A stretch of DNA of 64,000 bases from an uncultured Clostridia bacterium. Lineage in GTDB: Bacteria > Bacillota > Clostridia > Oscillospirales > Acutalibacteraceae. Shown piece after piece: positions 1 to 7,277 of this stretch (the first letter of the stretch is position 1; every line of letters begins with the position of its first letter). The DNA is taken from positions 1-64,000 of the forward strand of contig CAMCPL010000005.1 of NCBI GenBank assembly GCA_945876745.1. Reading direction: 5' to 3'. The position numbers were made by a program, and so were the translations under genes. Below the pieces are notes generated by a model. That model was given only the letters and a program-made list of their open reading frames with translations, was not told where the DNA came from and made no database searches.

Positions 1-65
1 ATGATATACGCTAAAGCGATGATATACACACTAAAGTGTGATGATATACCAAGCCTGCGGCTTGG
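1..65. repeat. Modular hairpin repeat array (three units)
   Basis: Three units each begin with the constant 9-mer ATGATATAC (positions 1, 19 and 41). Its last C starts a perfect small hairpin that differs between units: arms CGC/GCG, CACAC/GTGTG and CCAAGCC/GGCTTGG. The first two share a TAAA loop. The array touches the window edge and may extend upstream. Function unknown. Confidence 0.6.
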
Positions 66-70
66 ATAAA

Positions 71-98
71 AAAAGAAGCAACTAAAGTTGCTTCTTTT
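71..98 (-). terminator. Rho-independent terminator of tRNA-Val
   Basis: A 12-bp perfect stem with a four-base loop is followed on the minus strand by a T run, directly after the tRNA-Val CCA end. The loop is the same TAAA (TTTA on minus) as in the neighbouring hairpin repeats. Confidence 0.8.
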
Positions 99-102
99 TT
101 GG

Positions 103-175
103 TGGGAACAACAGGGCTCGAACCTGTGACCCCCTGCTTGTAAGGCAGGTGCTCTCCCAGCTGAGCTATACTCCC
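103..175 (-). tRNA. tRNA-Val (anticodon TAC)
   Basis: The minus strand folds as a full cloverleaf. Acceptor GGGAGTA pairs with TGTTCCC (two G-T pairs), the anticodon loop is CTTACAA, and the T-loop is TTCGAGC. The discriminator A is at 103, and the CCA tail at 100-102 is encoded. Confidence 0.95.
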
Positions 176-187
176 ACAACGAATATT

Positions 188-215
188 ATTATACCATAGA
201 AATTCGTTTTGTCAA
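188..215 (-). promoter_or_regulatory. Promoter of tRNA-Val
   Basis: On the minus strand, TTGACA (210-215) and TATAAT (188-193) are separated by 16 bp, just upstream of tRNA-Val. Both hexamers match consensus. Confidence 0.75.
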
Positions 216-225
216 TACTTTTTTG

Positions 226-615
226 CTATTCATTTATAATTATTTGAAACAGCTCTTTTATTCTCTGAATTTGCTCTGTTAGATACAAATAACCGAAAAG
301 CGCTTCTACTCCTGTTGCAATATGGTATTCGCTCTGACTTGCCGATTTTGGATTATGCCCAACCTTTGCGTTTCTGCCTCGCTTGTAAATGGCTGTTTCC
401 TGCTCGGTAAGGCAATCCTTTATTTTGTCGTAAGCAAGCGTTTGAGCCTTTGCCGAAACGAATTTTACGCTTTCTTTGTGTAAGTCGTTGACAGGGCGGT
501 TTGCGTTTAGTACGAGCGTTTCTCTGACGAGCATTTCGTAAACGCAGTCCCCGATGAATGCAAGATTGAGCGGACTTAATTCATTTGGCTTTGCTTTCAA
601 ATCTGTAAATCTCAT
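226..615 (-). CDS. mrnC: Mini-ribonuclease III
   Basis: This 129-residue protein matches the Mini-III family, an RNase III catalytic domain without the dsRNA-binding domain. In Firmicutes it trims the ends of the 23S rRNA precursor. The motif LAFIGDCVYEMLVR near residues 18-31 carries the catalytic Asp of the RNase III signature. The basic stretch KRGRNAKVGHNPK, around residues 78-90, is also typical of the family. Its ATG overlaps the obg stop as TAATG, so translation is probably coupled to obg, and an rRNA-maturation enzyme next to a ribosome-assembly GTPase makes functional sense. Length is normal. Confidence 0.93.
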   Translation of the reverse strand: MRFTDLKAKPNELSPLNLAFIGDCVYEMLVRETLVLNANRPVNDLHKESVKFVSAKAQTLAYDKIKDCLTEQETAIYKRGRNAKVGHNPKSASQSEYHIATGVEALFGYLYLTEQIQRIKELFQIIINE

Positions 616-1886
616 TACGGAATATACTCGAATTCAATATCATAAAGGCTGACGATGTCGCCCTCTTGAATCCCTTCCTCTCTAAGTGCGTCAAATACGC
701 CGCTTTTTTCAAGAACTCTTTGCATATACTGCAAGGCCTCATAGTCGGTAACGTCAATTCCCTTGAGTACCTTCGGGAACCACTTTGCCTCAACAAGATA
801 GTAGCCCTCGTCTTCTTTAGTAATTTTGAAGCTGTTGTCGTCCTTGATGAGTGCTTCAAACGGAATTTCCTCTGTCTCGTATTCCTTTATCGGCGGAAGC
901 TCCTGTAATTTGTTCCAAGTGACGTTCATCAATTCCTTTGTGCCCTCGCAAATCGGAGCACAGATTGAATAATACTCATAGCCCTTTGAGTTTACATAGC
1001 TCTTAAATTCCTCAATTTGTTCGGGCTCTGCCATATCAATCTTGTTGCCGACAACTATCATTGGTCGCTCGGCTAAATCGGAATTAAATTTTTTCAGCTC
1101 CTCGTTGATTGTTTCAAAATCCTCAATAGGATTTCTGCCTTCGCTTCCGCTGACGTCGACAATATGGATTAACATTCTGCAACGCTCAACGTGACGAAGA
1201 AACTGATGACCTAAGCCGACACCCTCGCTTGCACCCTCAATAAGACCGGGAATATCCGCAATGACGAAGCTGTTGCCCTCTCCCATGCTGACAACGCCTA
1301 AATTCGGAATGAGCGTAGTGAAATGGTAGTCCGCAATTTTCGGCTTCGCCTGTGAAACAACGGAGATAAGACTGCTCTTTCCCACCGACGGATAGCCTAC
1401 AAGTCCCACATCGGCAAGTAATTTCAGTTCAAGCGAAACCTCCCATTCCTCACCGGGAACGCCGGGCTTTGCAAATCGAGGAACCTGACGGGTTGAGGTT
1501 GCAAAATGCATATTGCCCCAGCCGCCCTTGCCGCCCTTTGCGGCGATAAAACGCTCCGTTTTGCTCATATCCGCCATTATGGCCTTTGAATTTGCTTCAC
1601 GGATTATTGTACCTCTGGGCACCTTGATTTCCAAATCCTTGCCCTTTTTGCCGTAGCATCTGCCGCCTCTGCCGTTTTCACCGTTGGGCGCAGAATATTT
1701 ACGCTTGTATCTGAAATCGGCAAGCGTTGCCAAATTGTCGTCAACGACAAAAACAACGTCGCCGCCCTTGCCGCCGTCGCCGCCGTCGGGTCCGCCTGCG
1801 GCTACATATTTTTCTCTGTGAAAGGCTACTGCACCGGCACCGCCGTCGCCGCCCTTAATTTTTATTTTTGCAATATCAACGAACAT
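615..1886 (-). CDS. obg: GTPase Obg (ribosome assembly)
   Basis: A 423-residue Obg/CgtA GTPase, which acts in 50S subunit assembly and stress signalling. The glycine-rich Obg fold spans about residues 1-158. The G domain follows with G1 GYPSVGKSS (about 164-172), G3 DIPGLIEG and G4 NKID, and a C-terminal OCT domain completes the Firmicutes layout. The start is placed at the second ATG (1886) because GGGGTG lies 6 bases upstream of it; an in-frame ATG at 1895 overlaps that ribosome site. mrnC follows with a TAATG overlap. Confidence 0.96.
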   Translation of the reverse strand: MFVDIAKIKIKGGDGGAGAVAFHREKYVAAGGPDGGDGGKGGDVVFVVDDNLATLADFRYKRKYSAPNGENGRGGRCYGKKGKDLEIKVPRGTIIREANSKAIMADMSKTERFIAAKGGKGGWGNMHFATSTRQVPRFAKPGVPGEEWEVSLELKLLADVGLVGYPSVGKSSLISVVSQAKPKIADYHFTTLIPNLGVVSMGEGNSFVIADIPGLIEGASEGVGLGHQFLRHVERCRMLIHIVDVSGSEGRNPIEDFETINEELKKFNSDLAERPMIVVGNKIDMAEPEQIEEFKSYVNSKGYEYYSICAPICEGTKELMNVTWNKLQELPPIKEYETEEIPFEALIKDDNSFKITKEDEGYYLVEAKWFPKVLKGIDVTDYEALQYMQRVLEKSGVFDALREEGIQEGDIVSLYDIEFEYIP

Positions 1887-1902
1887 AGCATTCACCCCAA
1901 AA

Positions 1903-1948
1903 TTAAGTAATAGGTAATAAGAAAAAGGTAATAAGTAGAAGTAAGAAG
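1903..1948. repeat. Degenerate GTAATA(AG) short repeats
   Basis: The obg upstream region holds several close copies of GGTAATAAG/AAGTAATAG. It looks like low-complexity slippage sequence, with no recognised function. Confidence 0.4.
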
Positions 1949-1969
1949 TTTATATTATTATGCTAAATT

Positions 1970-2000
1970 AAAGCCCCAAGTCTTTTGTTCTTGGGGCTTT
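1970..2000 (-). terminator. Terminator after tRNA-Arg(CCT)
   Basis: An 11-bp perfect stem (AAAGCCCCAAG / CTTGGGGCTTT) starts at the tRNA CCA end, and an AT-rich tail follows on the minus strand. It probably separates the tRNA from obg, though some read-through is possible because no separate consensus obg promoter was seen. Confidence 0.7.
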
Positions 2001-2002
2001 GG

Positions 2003-2076
2003 CATCCCCGACCGGAATCGAACCGATGGCCTACTGCTTAGGAGGCAGTCGCTCTATCCTACTGAGCTACGGAGAC
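2003..2076 (-). tRNA. tRNA-Arg (anticodon CCT)
   Basis: A complete cloverleaf on the minus strand: acceptor GTCTCCG/CGGGGAT, anticodon stem ACTGC/GCAGT around CTCCTAA, and T-loop TTCGATT. The discriminator G is at 2003, and CCA is encoded at 2000-2002. Confidence 0.95.
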
Positions 2077-2103
2077 ATATCCGATATGTTTCATATATAA
2101 TGT

Positions 2104-2132
2104 ATTATAATTATTATACTATGTCTTGTCAA
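2104..2132 (-). promoter_or_regulatory. Promoter of tRNA-Arg(CCT)
   Basis: TTGACA (2127-2132) and TATAAT (2104-2109), spacing 17 bp, lie on the minus strand about 30 bp upstream of the tRNA. Confidence 0.75.
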
Positions 2133-2176
2133 TGATAAAAATTATGGGGACTGAATTTCAGCCCCCTTTGTTTTAA

Positions 2177-2461
2177 TTACTGCTCAACAGGATAAACAGA
2201 AACCTTTTTTCTGTCCTTACCCATTCTCTCAAATCTTACTGTTCCGTCAACGAGAGCAAACAATGTGTCATCCTTACCGATACCTACGTTAGTACCCGGG
2301 TGAATGTGTGTGCCTCTCTGGCGGTAAAGGATATTGCCTGCAAGAACAAACTGACCGTCAGCTCTCTTTGCGCCTAAACGCTTTGATTCGCTGTCTCTGC
2401 CGTTCTTTGTAGAACCCATACCTTTTTTATGAGCAAAAAGTTGCAGGTTAAGCTTAAGCAT
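2177..2461 (-). CDS. rpmA: 50S ribosomal protein L27 (with cleavable N-terminus)
   Basis: A 94-residue L27 of the large subunit near the peptidyl-transferase centre. The first residues, [14 protein letters not shown], form the Firmicutes-type extension that Prp removes after the Phe-Ala-containing site to expose the functional N-terminus. The conserved [15 protein letters not shown] and [16 protein letters not shown] segments are intact. It is the last gene of rplU-prp-rpmA, 2 bp after prp. Confidence 0.97.
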   Translation of the reverse strand: MLKLNLQLFAHKKGMGSTKNGRDSESKRLGAKRADGQFVLAGNILYRQRGTHIHPGTNVGIGKDDTLFALVDGTVRFERMGKDRKKVSVYPVEQ

Positions 2462-2463
2462 AA

Positions 2464-2778
2464 TTACACCTCCGTAATTGATATATTGATGTTTTCGGGA
2501 TAATCCTCGGCGAGCGCTGAAAGATGAAGCATAAGCCCGTTGAGAATATCCTGCGCTTTTTTCGGTGATTCCTTAATGCAAAGTCGCATAAATCCGTCAC
2601 AGTCCCTTGCATCTGCCTTAAGCCCCATAACCTCGGTTACGGTGTTGGCTGTCATATAGCAAGCACTGCTGATAAATGAACAAACAATGTCTTCTCCGCT
2701 TTCGGCAATTCCCGTGTGCCCCTTGCACTCAAAGCCGTAAAGCATATCACCGTCTTTGAAAAAATTAACTCTAACCAT
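2464..2778 (-). CDS. prp: Ribosomal-processing cysteine protease Prp
   Basis: This 104-residue protein matches the Prp (former DUF464/YsxB) family. The protease cleaves the N-terminal extension of L27, an essential step in Firmicutes such as Staphylococcus. The catalytic pair is visible: His21 in KGHTG and Cys33 in DIVCSFIS, with the usual 11-residue gap. Its position between rplU and rpmA is the conserved arrangement, and its substrate is the next gene. Confidence 0.95.
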   Translation of the reverse strand: MVRVNFFKDGDMLYGFECKGHTGIAESGEDIVCSFISSACYMTANTVTEVMGLKADARDCDGFMRLCIKESPKKAQDILNGLMLHLSALAEDYPENINISITEV

Positions 2779-2783
2779 AAAAA

Positions 2784-3092
2784 TTATGCGTTAATCTTTG
2801 TAATTTCTACCTTTGTGTAAGGCTGTCTGTGACCCATCTTGCGCTTTTCGTTCTTCTTTGGCTTGTAGGTGAAAACAGTGATTTTCTTGCCCTTGCCGTT
2901 CTTGAGAACTGTTGCGTCTACGGTAGCGCTTGCACAATCAGCACCTGCTTTAAGACCGTTTTCAGAGCCTACTGCAAGAACTGTGTCGAAAGTGATTTTT
3001 GCATCAGCTTCAGCGTCAAGCTTCTCGATGTAAAGAACGTCACCCTCAGCAACCTTGTACTGCTTACCACCTGTTACGATAACTGCGTACAT
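2784..3092 (-). CDS. rplU: 50S ribosomal protein L21
   Basis: A 102-residue L21, starting [14 protein letters not shown] and ending with the family's [12 protein letters not shown] motif. The start at 3092 has AAGGAG eight bases upstream. An in-frame start at 3137 would add 15 residues not seen in L21 and lies in the leader. It is the first gene of rplU-prp-rpmA. Confidence 0.97.
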   Translation of the reverse strand: MYAVIVTGGKQYKVAEGDVLYIEKLDAEADAKITFDTVLAVGSENGLKAGADCASATVDATVLKNGKGKKITVFTYKPKKNEKRKMGHRQPYTKVEITKINA

Positions 3093-3175
3093 AGTAATTT
3101 TCTCCTTCATAAGTCTCGCTACGATAGGCGAATACATAAACGTATTTCTTACTGCCCATAATATGCGGCTTAATT

Positions 3176-3204
3176 ATTATAATCATATGCAAAGCGTTTG
3201 TCAA
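3176..3204 (-). promoter_or_regulatory. Promoter of rplU-prp-rpmA
   Basis: Consensus TTGACA (3199-3204) and TATAAT (3176-3181) with a 17-bp spacer on the minus strand. The roughly 80-nt leader before rplU could hold an L21-type autoregulatory structure, but no specific fold was confirmed by eye. Confidence 0.8.
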
Positions 3205-3273
3205 GAAAAAGTTGATATTATTACGAAATACTACTATATGTATATTTTTTGCTTATTTTCGCCCAAAAATATT

Positions 3274-3318
3274 ACAAACTTGTACAATTAGGGACAGTCC
3301 CTAATTGTACAAGTTTGT
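3274..3318. repeat. Perfect 45-bp palindrome (REP-like)
   Basis: Two perfectly complementary 22-bp arms (3274-3295 and 3297-3318) flank a single A, with centre GGGAC-A-GTCCC. It lies 10 bp from the catalase stop and has no U-run, so it is a poor intrinsic terminator. GGGAC/GTCCC-centred palindromes are typical of REP-like elements mobilised by RAYT (Y1) transposases; that assignment is inference. Confidence 0.65.
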
Positions 3319-3328
3319 TCTTTGCTAT

Positions 3329-4006
3329 CTAATCAAATGAAACAGGCTTGACATCCGTGCTTGAAAACGGATTGTCGTCAGGCGAGGGCTCGGACATACT
3401 GAAATACATTTTTGCCGCCTTCGTCGTTCCGAAATCTCTGTTTGAGCCGCTGTTTTGCACCTTGTTAAACGCCTCTCTGAACATAGCGTTGTGCGCTTCC
3501 TCTCTGTTGAGAAGAAAGTCGATTGTTTCTCTGACCTTTTTGTCGTTAATCTGTCTGTAAAGATATTCGTAAACGACCTTTGCTCTTTGCTCCGACGCAA
3601 TATTTGACAGCAAATCGGCGCACAGGTCGCCTGTTACAGTTACATAGTCGCCTGTCCATGAATAACCCGAAGAGTTGATAAGTCCCGGATTAAGACCGAG
3701 AAGTACGTGCGTTTGAATTTCACCTGCTGCAACATCAACTGCGTCAACATCGTGACCGTTGAGCAGGTTAATAGTCTGCGCAACCATTTCCATATGACCT
3801 AATTCCTCTGCGGCAATATCCAAAAATAAGTCCTTGATATCGGGGTCCTTGATACGGAAGCTCTGCGAGATATACTGCATTGCCGCTTTCAGCTCGCCGT
3901 TACCTCCGCCTAACTGTTCTTGAAGAAGCACCGCATACTGCGGATTCGGCTTTTCAATCTCAACAGGGTGAAATAATTGCTTTTCGTGCTTAAGCAAGCA
4001 AGACAA
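3329..4006 (-). CDS. Manganese catalase, 5' end disrupted by a MITE
   Basis: The body matches the Mn-catalase/CotJC ferritin-like family, a di-manganese four-helix bundle converting H2O2 to water and O2. ExxH metal-ligand motifs are intact: EELGHMEM in the first helix pair and NREEAHNAMF in the second. The native start appears to be the ATG at 4269, preceded by GTGAGGT. After ATG-TTT-AAG the frame runs into a 268-bp insertion and stops within seven codons. Removing the insert and one TTAA copy restores in-frame MFKHEKQLFHPV, a normal family N-terminus. The open frame to 4006 relies on a TTG inside the element with no good ribosome site, so expression is probably lost or weak. Confidence 0.85.
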   Translation of the reverse strand: MSCLLKHEKQLFHPVEIEKPNPQYAVLLQEQLGGGNGELKAAMQYISQSFRIKDPDIKDLFLDIAAEELGHMEMVAQTINLLNGHDVDAVDVAAGEIQTHVLLGLNPGLINSSGYSWTGDYVTVTGDLCADLLSNIASEQRAKVVYEYLYRQINDKKVRETIDFLLNREEAHNAMFREAFNKVQNSGSNRDFGTTKAAKMYFSMSEPSPDDNPFSSTDVKPVSFD

Positions 4007-4261
4007 ACCCGAATAAGCCTAAAACGGCTTGATTTCGGCATATTTTCACTTTTCGTCATTGTAAGGCACGAGCCTGACTGCTTCCTCAAAGCAAAAATCT
4101 GCTCAAAATCAAGCTCGTTTTAGGTCGTAGATTTTTTATGAAACGGATTTTTCGTTAGGCAAGGCAAAAACGCAGATAATCCTTTCGGATTAGCGAGTAT
4201 TTTAACGCAGCATAACGGAAAATCCGTTCATAAAAAACTTGTTCGGATTTATCTTGCTTGC
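3994..4261. mobile_element. MITE-like element with TTAA target duplication
   Basis: A 268-bp non-coding insert is bounded by TTAA on both sides (3990-3993 and 4262-4265). Its ends are 24-bp inverted repeats (3994-4017 and 4238-4261) matching at 21 of 24 positions, and all three differences are transitions. A second internal inverted pair, 4132-4160 and 4207-4237, gives a long imperfect stem. No transposase or sizeable ORF is inside, so it would need a transposase in trans. It sits exactly between codons of the catalase N-terminus. Confidence 0.85.
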
Positions 4262-4353
4262 TTAAACATAAAATGACCTCACTTTCTAAATCTATCGTTT
4301 GCATATTTTTTGACATATATTCTGAATAAAAGAAAGTTTGTAAAAAATAATCC

Positions 4354-4382
4354 TTTACAAATCAAAAGTTATATGTTATAAT
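4354..4382 (+). promoter_or_regulatory. Promoter of rpsO
   Basis: TTTACA (4354-4359) and perfect TATAAT (4377-4382) are 17 bp apart. A leader of about 105 nt follows before rpsO, long enough for an S15 autoregulatory fold, but none is clear by eye. Confidence 0.8.
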
Positions 4383-4493
4383 CCCTTTGCTTAAAGATTT
4401 ACTCGGTTTTGGGCGTATGCTGTAAAACAGAAGCACCGCTACCCATTACTGTGTATTCTGACTAAAGCGAAATAATATAAAGAGGTGAAAATT

Positions 4494-4790
4494 ATGACAC
4501 AGGCTGAAAAGCAGGCTATTATGGCTGAATACGCTACTCACGAGGGCGACACAGGTTCTGCACAGGTACAGGTTGCAGTTCTCACAAAGAGAATTAACGA
4601 GCTTACCGAGCACCTTAAGGTTCACAAGAAGGACCATCACTCACGTAGAGGTCTTCTTAAGATGGTAGGTCACAGAAGAAATCTTCTTGCTTACATCTAC
4701 AAGAAGGACGTTAACGAATACCGTGAGCTTATCGCAAAGTTGGGTATCCGTAACACAATCGAGCGTAACATCGCAGAAAACGAGGACTAA
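4494..4790 (+). CDS. rpsO: 30S ribosomal protein S15
   Basis: A 98-residue S15 which binds the 16S central domain. The family signature is complete: [19 protein letters not shown], then [15 protein letters not shown] and the C-terminal IAKLGIR. The ATG at 4494 is preceded by GAGGTG; the upstream in-frame GTG overlaps that ribosome site and is rejected. A terminator follows, then pnp, the widespread rpsO-pnp order. Confidence 0.97.
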   Translation: MTQAEKQAIMAEYATHEGDTGSAQVQVAVLTKRINELTEHLKVHKKDHHSRRGLLKMVGHRRNLLAYIYKKDVNEYRELIAKLGIRNTIERNIAENED

Positions 4791-4798
4791 TGTCCAAC

Positions 4799-4830
4799 GC
4801 AGACGGTATCTTGCGGTATCGTCTGCTTTT
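4799..4830 (+). terminator. Terminator after rpsO
   Basis: A stem with arms GCAGACGGTATC / GGTATCGTCTGC (one pair of G-T wobbles) is followed by TTTT, starting 9 bp after the rpsO stop. It may allow partial read-through into pnp. Confidence 0.7.
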
Positions 4831-4844
4831 GTTAATTTGATACC

Positions 4845-4931
4845 AAAGGAGGAGCAAACAATAGTAGTAAATTGATACTGCAAATTGATGGCTTTTGTTG
4901 TATGAATTTATTACTATTGCCCTCCTTTTGA
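4845..4931 (+). promoter_or_regulatory. Long imperfect stem-loop in the rpsO-pnp intergenic region
   Basis: The segment around 4846-4873 (AAAGGAGG...CAATAGTAGTAAATT) pairs with 4906-4930 (AATTTATTACTATTGCCCTCCTTTT) with small bulges. This makes a hairpin over 20 bp long just ahead of pnp. In E. coli an RNase III-cut stem-loop at this location mediates PNPase autoregulation; a similar role here is inference. Confidence 0.55.
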
Positions 4932-4967
4932 TATAAAACTATATTAAAAAATTAGAGAGGTAAAATT

Positions 4968-7154
4968 ATGTTTTTCAAGAATTTTAAGGTTTGGGAAACC
5001 GAGCTCGCAGGAAGAAAATTAACTCTTGAAACAGGCAAAATGGCAGGTCTTGCAAATGCGTCAATCCTTGCTCGCTACGGCGAAACAGAGGTGCTTTGTA
5101 ACGTAACCGCTTCTGCAAAGCCGAGAGAGGGTGTAGATTTCTTCCCGCTCAGCGTTGATTATGAAGAAAAGATGTATTCCGTAGGTCGTATTCCCGGCTC
5201 ATTCCAGAGAAGAGAGGGCAGAGCTTCGGAAAAGGCGATTTTGACATCTCGCTGTATTGACCGTCCTATCCGTCCGCTTTTCCCTAAAGACTTGCGTAAC
5301 GACTGTTCGGTCGTTGCTACTGTTATGTCGGTTGACCCCGATTGCTCACCTGAAATTACCGCAATGATCGGCGTTTCTGCCGCTATTGCAATTTCCGATA
5401 TTCCGTGGGACGGCCCGATTTCAGGCGTAAATGTGGGTCTTGTTGACGGTAAGGTTGTTATTAACCCCGGCTTAGAGGACAGAGCAAAGAGTGACCTTGT
5501 GCTTACAGTTGCTTCGACTGCCGACCTTGTTGCTATGATTGAAGCAGGCGGTAACGAAATCGAAGACGACGTAATGTTCGATGCAATTATGCAGGGACAC
5601 GAGGAAAATAAGAAGATTGTTAAGTTCATTCAGGGTATTGTTGACGAGGTTGGTAAGCCGAAGTTTGCTTACGAATCCTCTGATCCGGATCCTGAAATTA
5701 TGGCAGAAATCGAAGAGTTCTGTATGGAGGATGTTAAGAAGGCTCTTGATACAGACGATAAGAATGTTCGTGACGAAGCATTGCTTCCGATTTACGAGGC
5801 TGTTCACGAGAAGTTCGACGAGAGATTCGAGGGCAACGAAGCAAAGATTGACGAGATTATGTATCTTGTTCAAAAGCATATCGTTCGTGCTTGGCTCAAG
5901 GACGAGCACAAGAGAGTAGACGGCAGAGGTATCGACGAAATTCGTCCGCTTAATGCAGAGATTGACCTCCTTTCAAGAGTTCACGGCTCAGGTATGTTCA
6001 CAAGAGGACAGACTCAGGTGCTTTCAGTTGCAACACTTGGCCCAATGAGCGACGCACAGCTTCTTGACGGTCTTGACGAGCAGACAGAAAAGAGATATAT
6101 CCACCACTATAATTTCCCGTCATATTCTGTTGGCGAAACAAAGCCATCGAGAGGACCCGGCAGAAGAGAAATCGGTCACGGTGCACTTGCCGAAAAGGCA
6201 CTTGTTCCGGTGCTTCCGACTGTTGACGAGTTCCCGTATGCAATCCGTGTTGTATCCGAGGTTCTTTCTTCAAACGGTTCAACCTCGCAGGGCTCAATCT
6301 GCGGCTCAACTCTTGCTCTTATGGCGGCAGGCGTTCCGATTAAGGCTCCTGTTGCAGGTATTTCCTGCGGTCTTATCACAGGTGACGAGGGCGTTTACGG
6401 CGACTTTATGACAATGGTTGATATCCAGGGTCTTGAGGATTTCTACGGCGATATGGACTTCAAGGTTGCAGGTACAAAGAAGGGTATTACCGCTATCCAA
6501 ATGGACTTAAAGGTTCACGGTCTTACTCCCGAAATTATCAAGGAAGCGTTTGCAAAAACTCATAAGGCAAGAAATTATATTCTTGATGAGGTTATGCTTC
6601 CTGTTATCAGCGAGCCTCGCAAGGAGCTTTCAAAGTACGCTCCGAAGATGTACACTTTGCAGATTGACCCTGACAAAATCGGTGATGTTATCGGTAAGGG
6701 CGGCAAGGTTATTCAGGAAATTCAGGCTGAATACGATGTTAAAATTAACATCGAGGAAGACGGCAGAGTATATGTTTCGGGCGTTGACGCTGAAAAGTGC
6801 GAGGGCGCAGTAAGCGTTGTTAAACTTATTGCAACCGACCCTGAGGTTGGCGCTTTCTATAACGGAGTAGTAACAAGACTTATGAGCTTCGGTGCGTTTG
6901 TTGAGATTGCACCGGGTAAAGAGGGACTTGTTCATATCTCACGCCTTGATGTTAAGAGAACCGAAAAGGTTGAGGACGTTGTAAATGTCGGCGACTCAAT
7001 AATCGTTAAGTGCATTGAGATTGACGACCAGGGCAGAATTAATCTTTCAAGAAGAGACGCATTGATTGAGCTTGAGGGTATGAAGCCTGAAAACGATATC
7101 GACGAAGCTCCTCGCAAGCCGAGAAGAGATAATCGCAGAGGCGACAGAAAGTAA
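4968..7154 (+). CDS. pnp: Polyribonucleotide nucleotidyltransferase (PNPase)
   Basis: A 728-residue PNPase, a phosphorolytic 3'-5' exoribonuclease of mRNA decay. Two RNase PH domains occupy about residues 1-230 and 310-550, linked by an alpha-helical segment. The second holds FTRGQTQVLSVATLG and the catalytic DFYGDMDFKVAGT motif. A KH domain with IGDVIGKGGKVIQEI (about 565-620) and an S1 domain (GAFVEIAPGKEGLVHISRL, about 630-700) follow. The C-terminus is an Arg/Lys/Asp-rich tail. GAGAGG precedes the ATG. A long leader hairpin suggests post-transcriptional control. Confidence 0.98.
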   Translation: MFFKNFKVWETELAGRKLTLETGKMAGLANASILARYGETEVLCNVTASAKPREGVDFFPLSVDYEEKMYSVGRIPGSFQRREGRASEKAILTSRCIDRPIRPLFPKDLRNDCSVVATVMSVDPDCSPEITAMIGVSAAIAISDIPWDGPISGVNVGLVDGKVVINPGLEDRAKSDLVLTVASTADLVAMIEAGGNEIEDDVMFDAIMQGHEENKKIVKFIQGIVDEVGKPKFAYESSDPDPEIMAEIEEFCMEDVKKALDTDDKNVRDEALLPIYEAVHEKFDERFEGNEAKIDEIMYLVQKHIVRAWLKDEHKRVDGRGIDEIRPLNAEIDLLSRVHGSGMFTRGQTQVLSVATLGPMSDAQLLDGLDEQTEKRYIHHYNFPSYSVGETKPSRGPGRREIGHGALAEKALVPVLPTVDEFPYAIRVVSEVLSSNGSTSQGSICGSTLALMAAGVPIKAPVAGISCGLITGDEGVYGDFMTMVDIQGLEDFYGDMDFKVAGTKKGITAIQMDLKVHGLTPEIIKEAFAKTHKARNYILDEVMLPVISEPRKELSKYAPKMYTLQIDPDKIGDVIGKGGKVIQEIQAEYDVKINIEEDGRVYVSGVDAEKCEGAVSVVKLIATDPEVGAFYNGVVTRLMSFGAFVEIAPGKEGLVHISRLDVKRTEKVEDVVNVGDSIIVKCIEIDDQGRINLSRRDALIELEGMKPENDIDEAPRKPRRDNRRGDRK

Positions 7155-7171
7155 CATATTCAAAATGTTTG

Positions 7172-7205
7172 ACCACCGTGGGAGATTCCTGCGGTGGTTT
7201 TGTTC
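7172..7205 (+). terminator. Terminator after pnp
   Basis: ACCACCG pairs with CGGTGGT across a 13-base loop, followed by TTTTG. Confidence 0.75.
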
Positions 7206-7218
7206 ATTTAATATTAAC

Positions 7219-7247
7219 TTGATTATATCGTCGTTATATAGTATAAT
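7219..7247 (+). promoter_or_regulatory. Promoter of the 607-residue membrane protein gene
   Basis: TTGATT (7219-7224) and TATAAT (7242-7247) with 17 bp between them, 30 bp before the start codon. Confidence 0.7.
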
Positions 7248-7277
7248 AACGATAATATATTAGAATGGAGAATTTCT

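Noticed and set aside
1-65. Possible CRISPR array from the regular ATGATATAC repeats
   Set aside because: Repeats are only 9 bp, the intervals are palindromic rather than unique spacers, and no cas gene is nearby.
581-859. Open frame overlapping mrnC and obg on the same strand
   Set aside because: It is an alternative frame inside two well-supported genes, with no ribosome site or family match.
5159-5629. Antisense frames of over 100 codons across pnp
   Set aside because: Frames opposite a strongly coding gene; their translations have no recognisable motifs and no ribosome sites.
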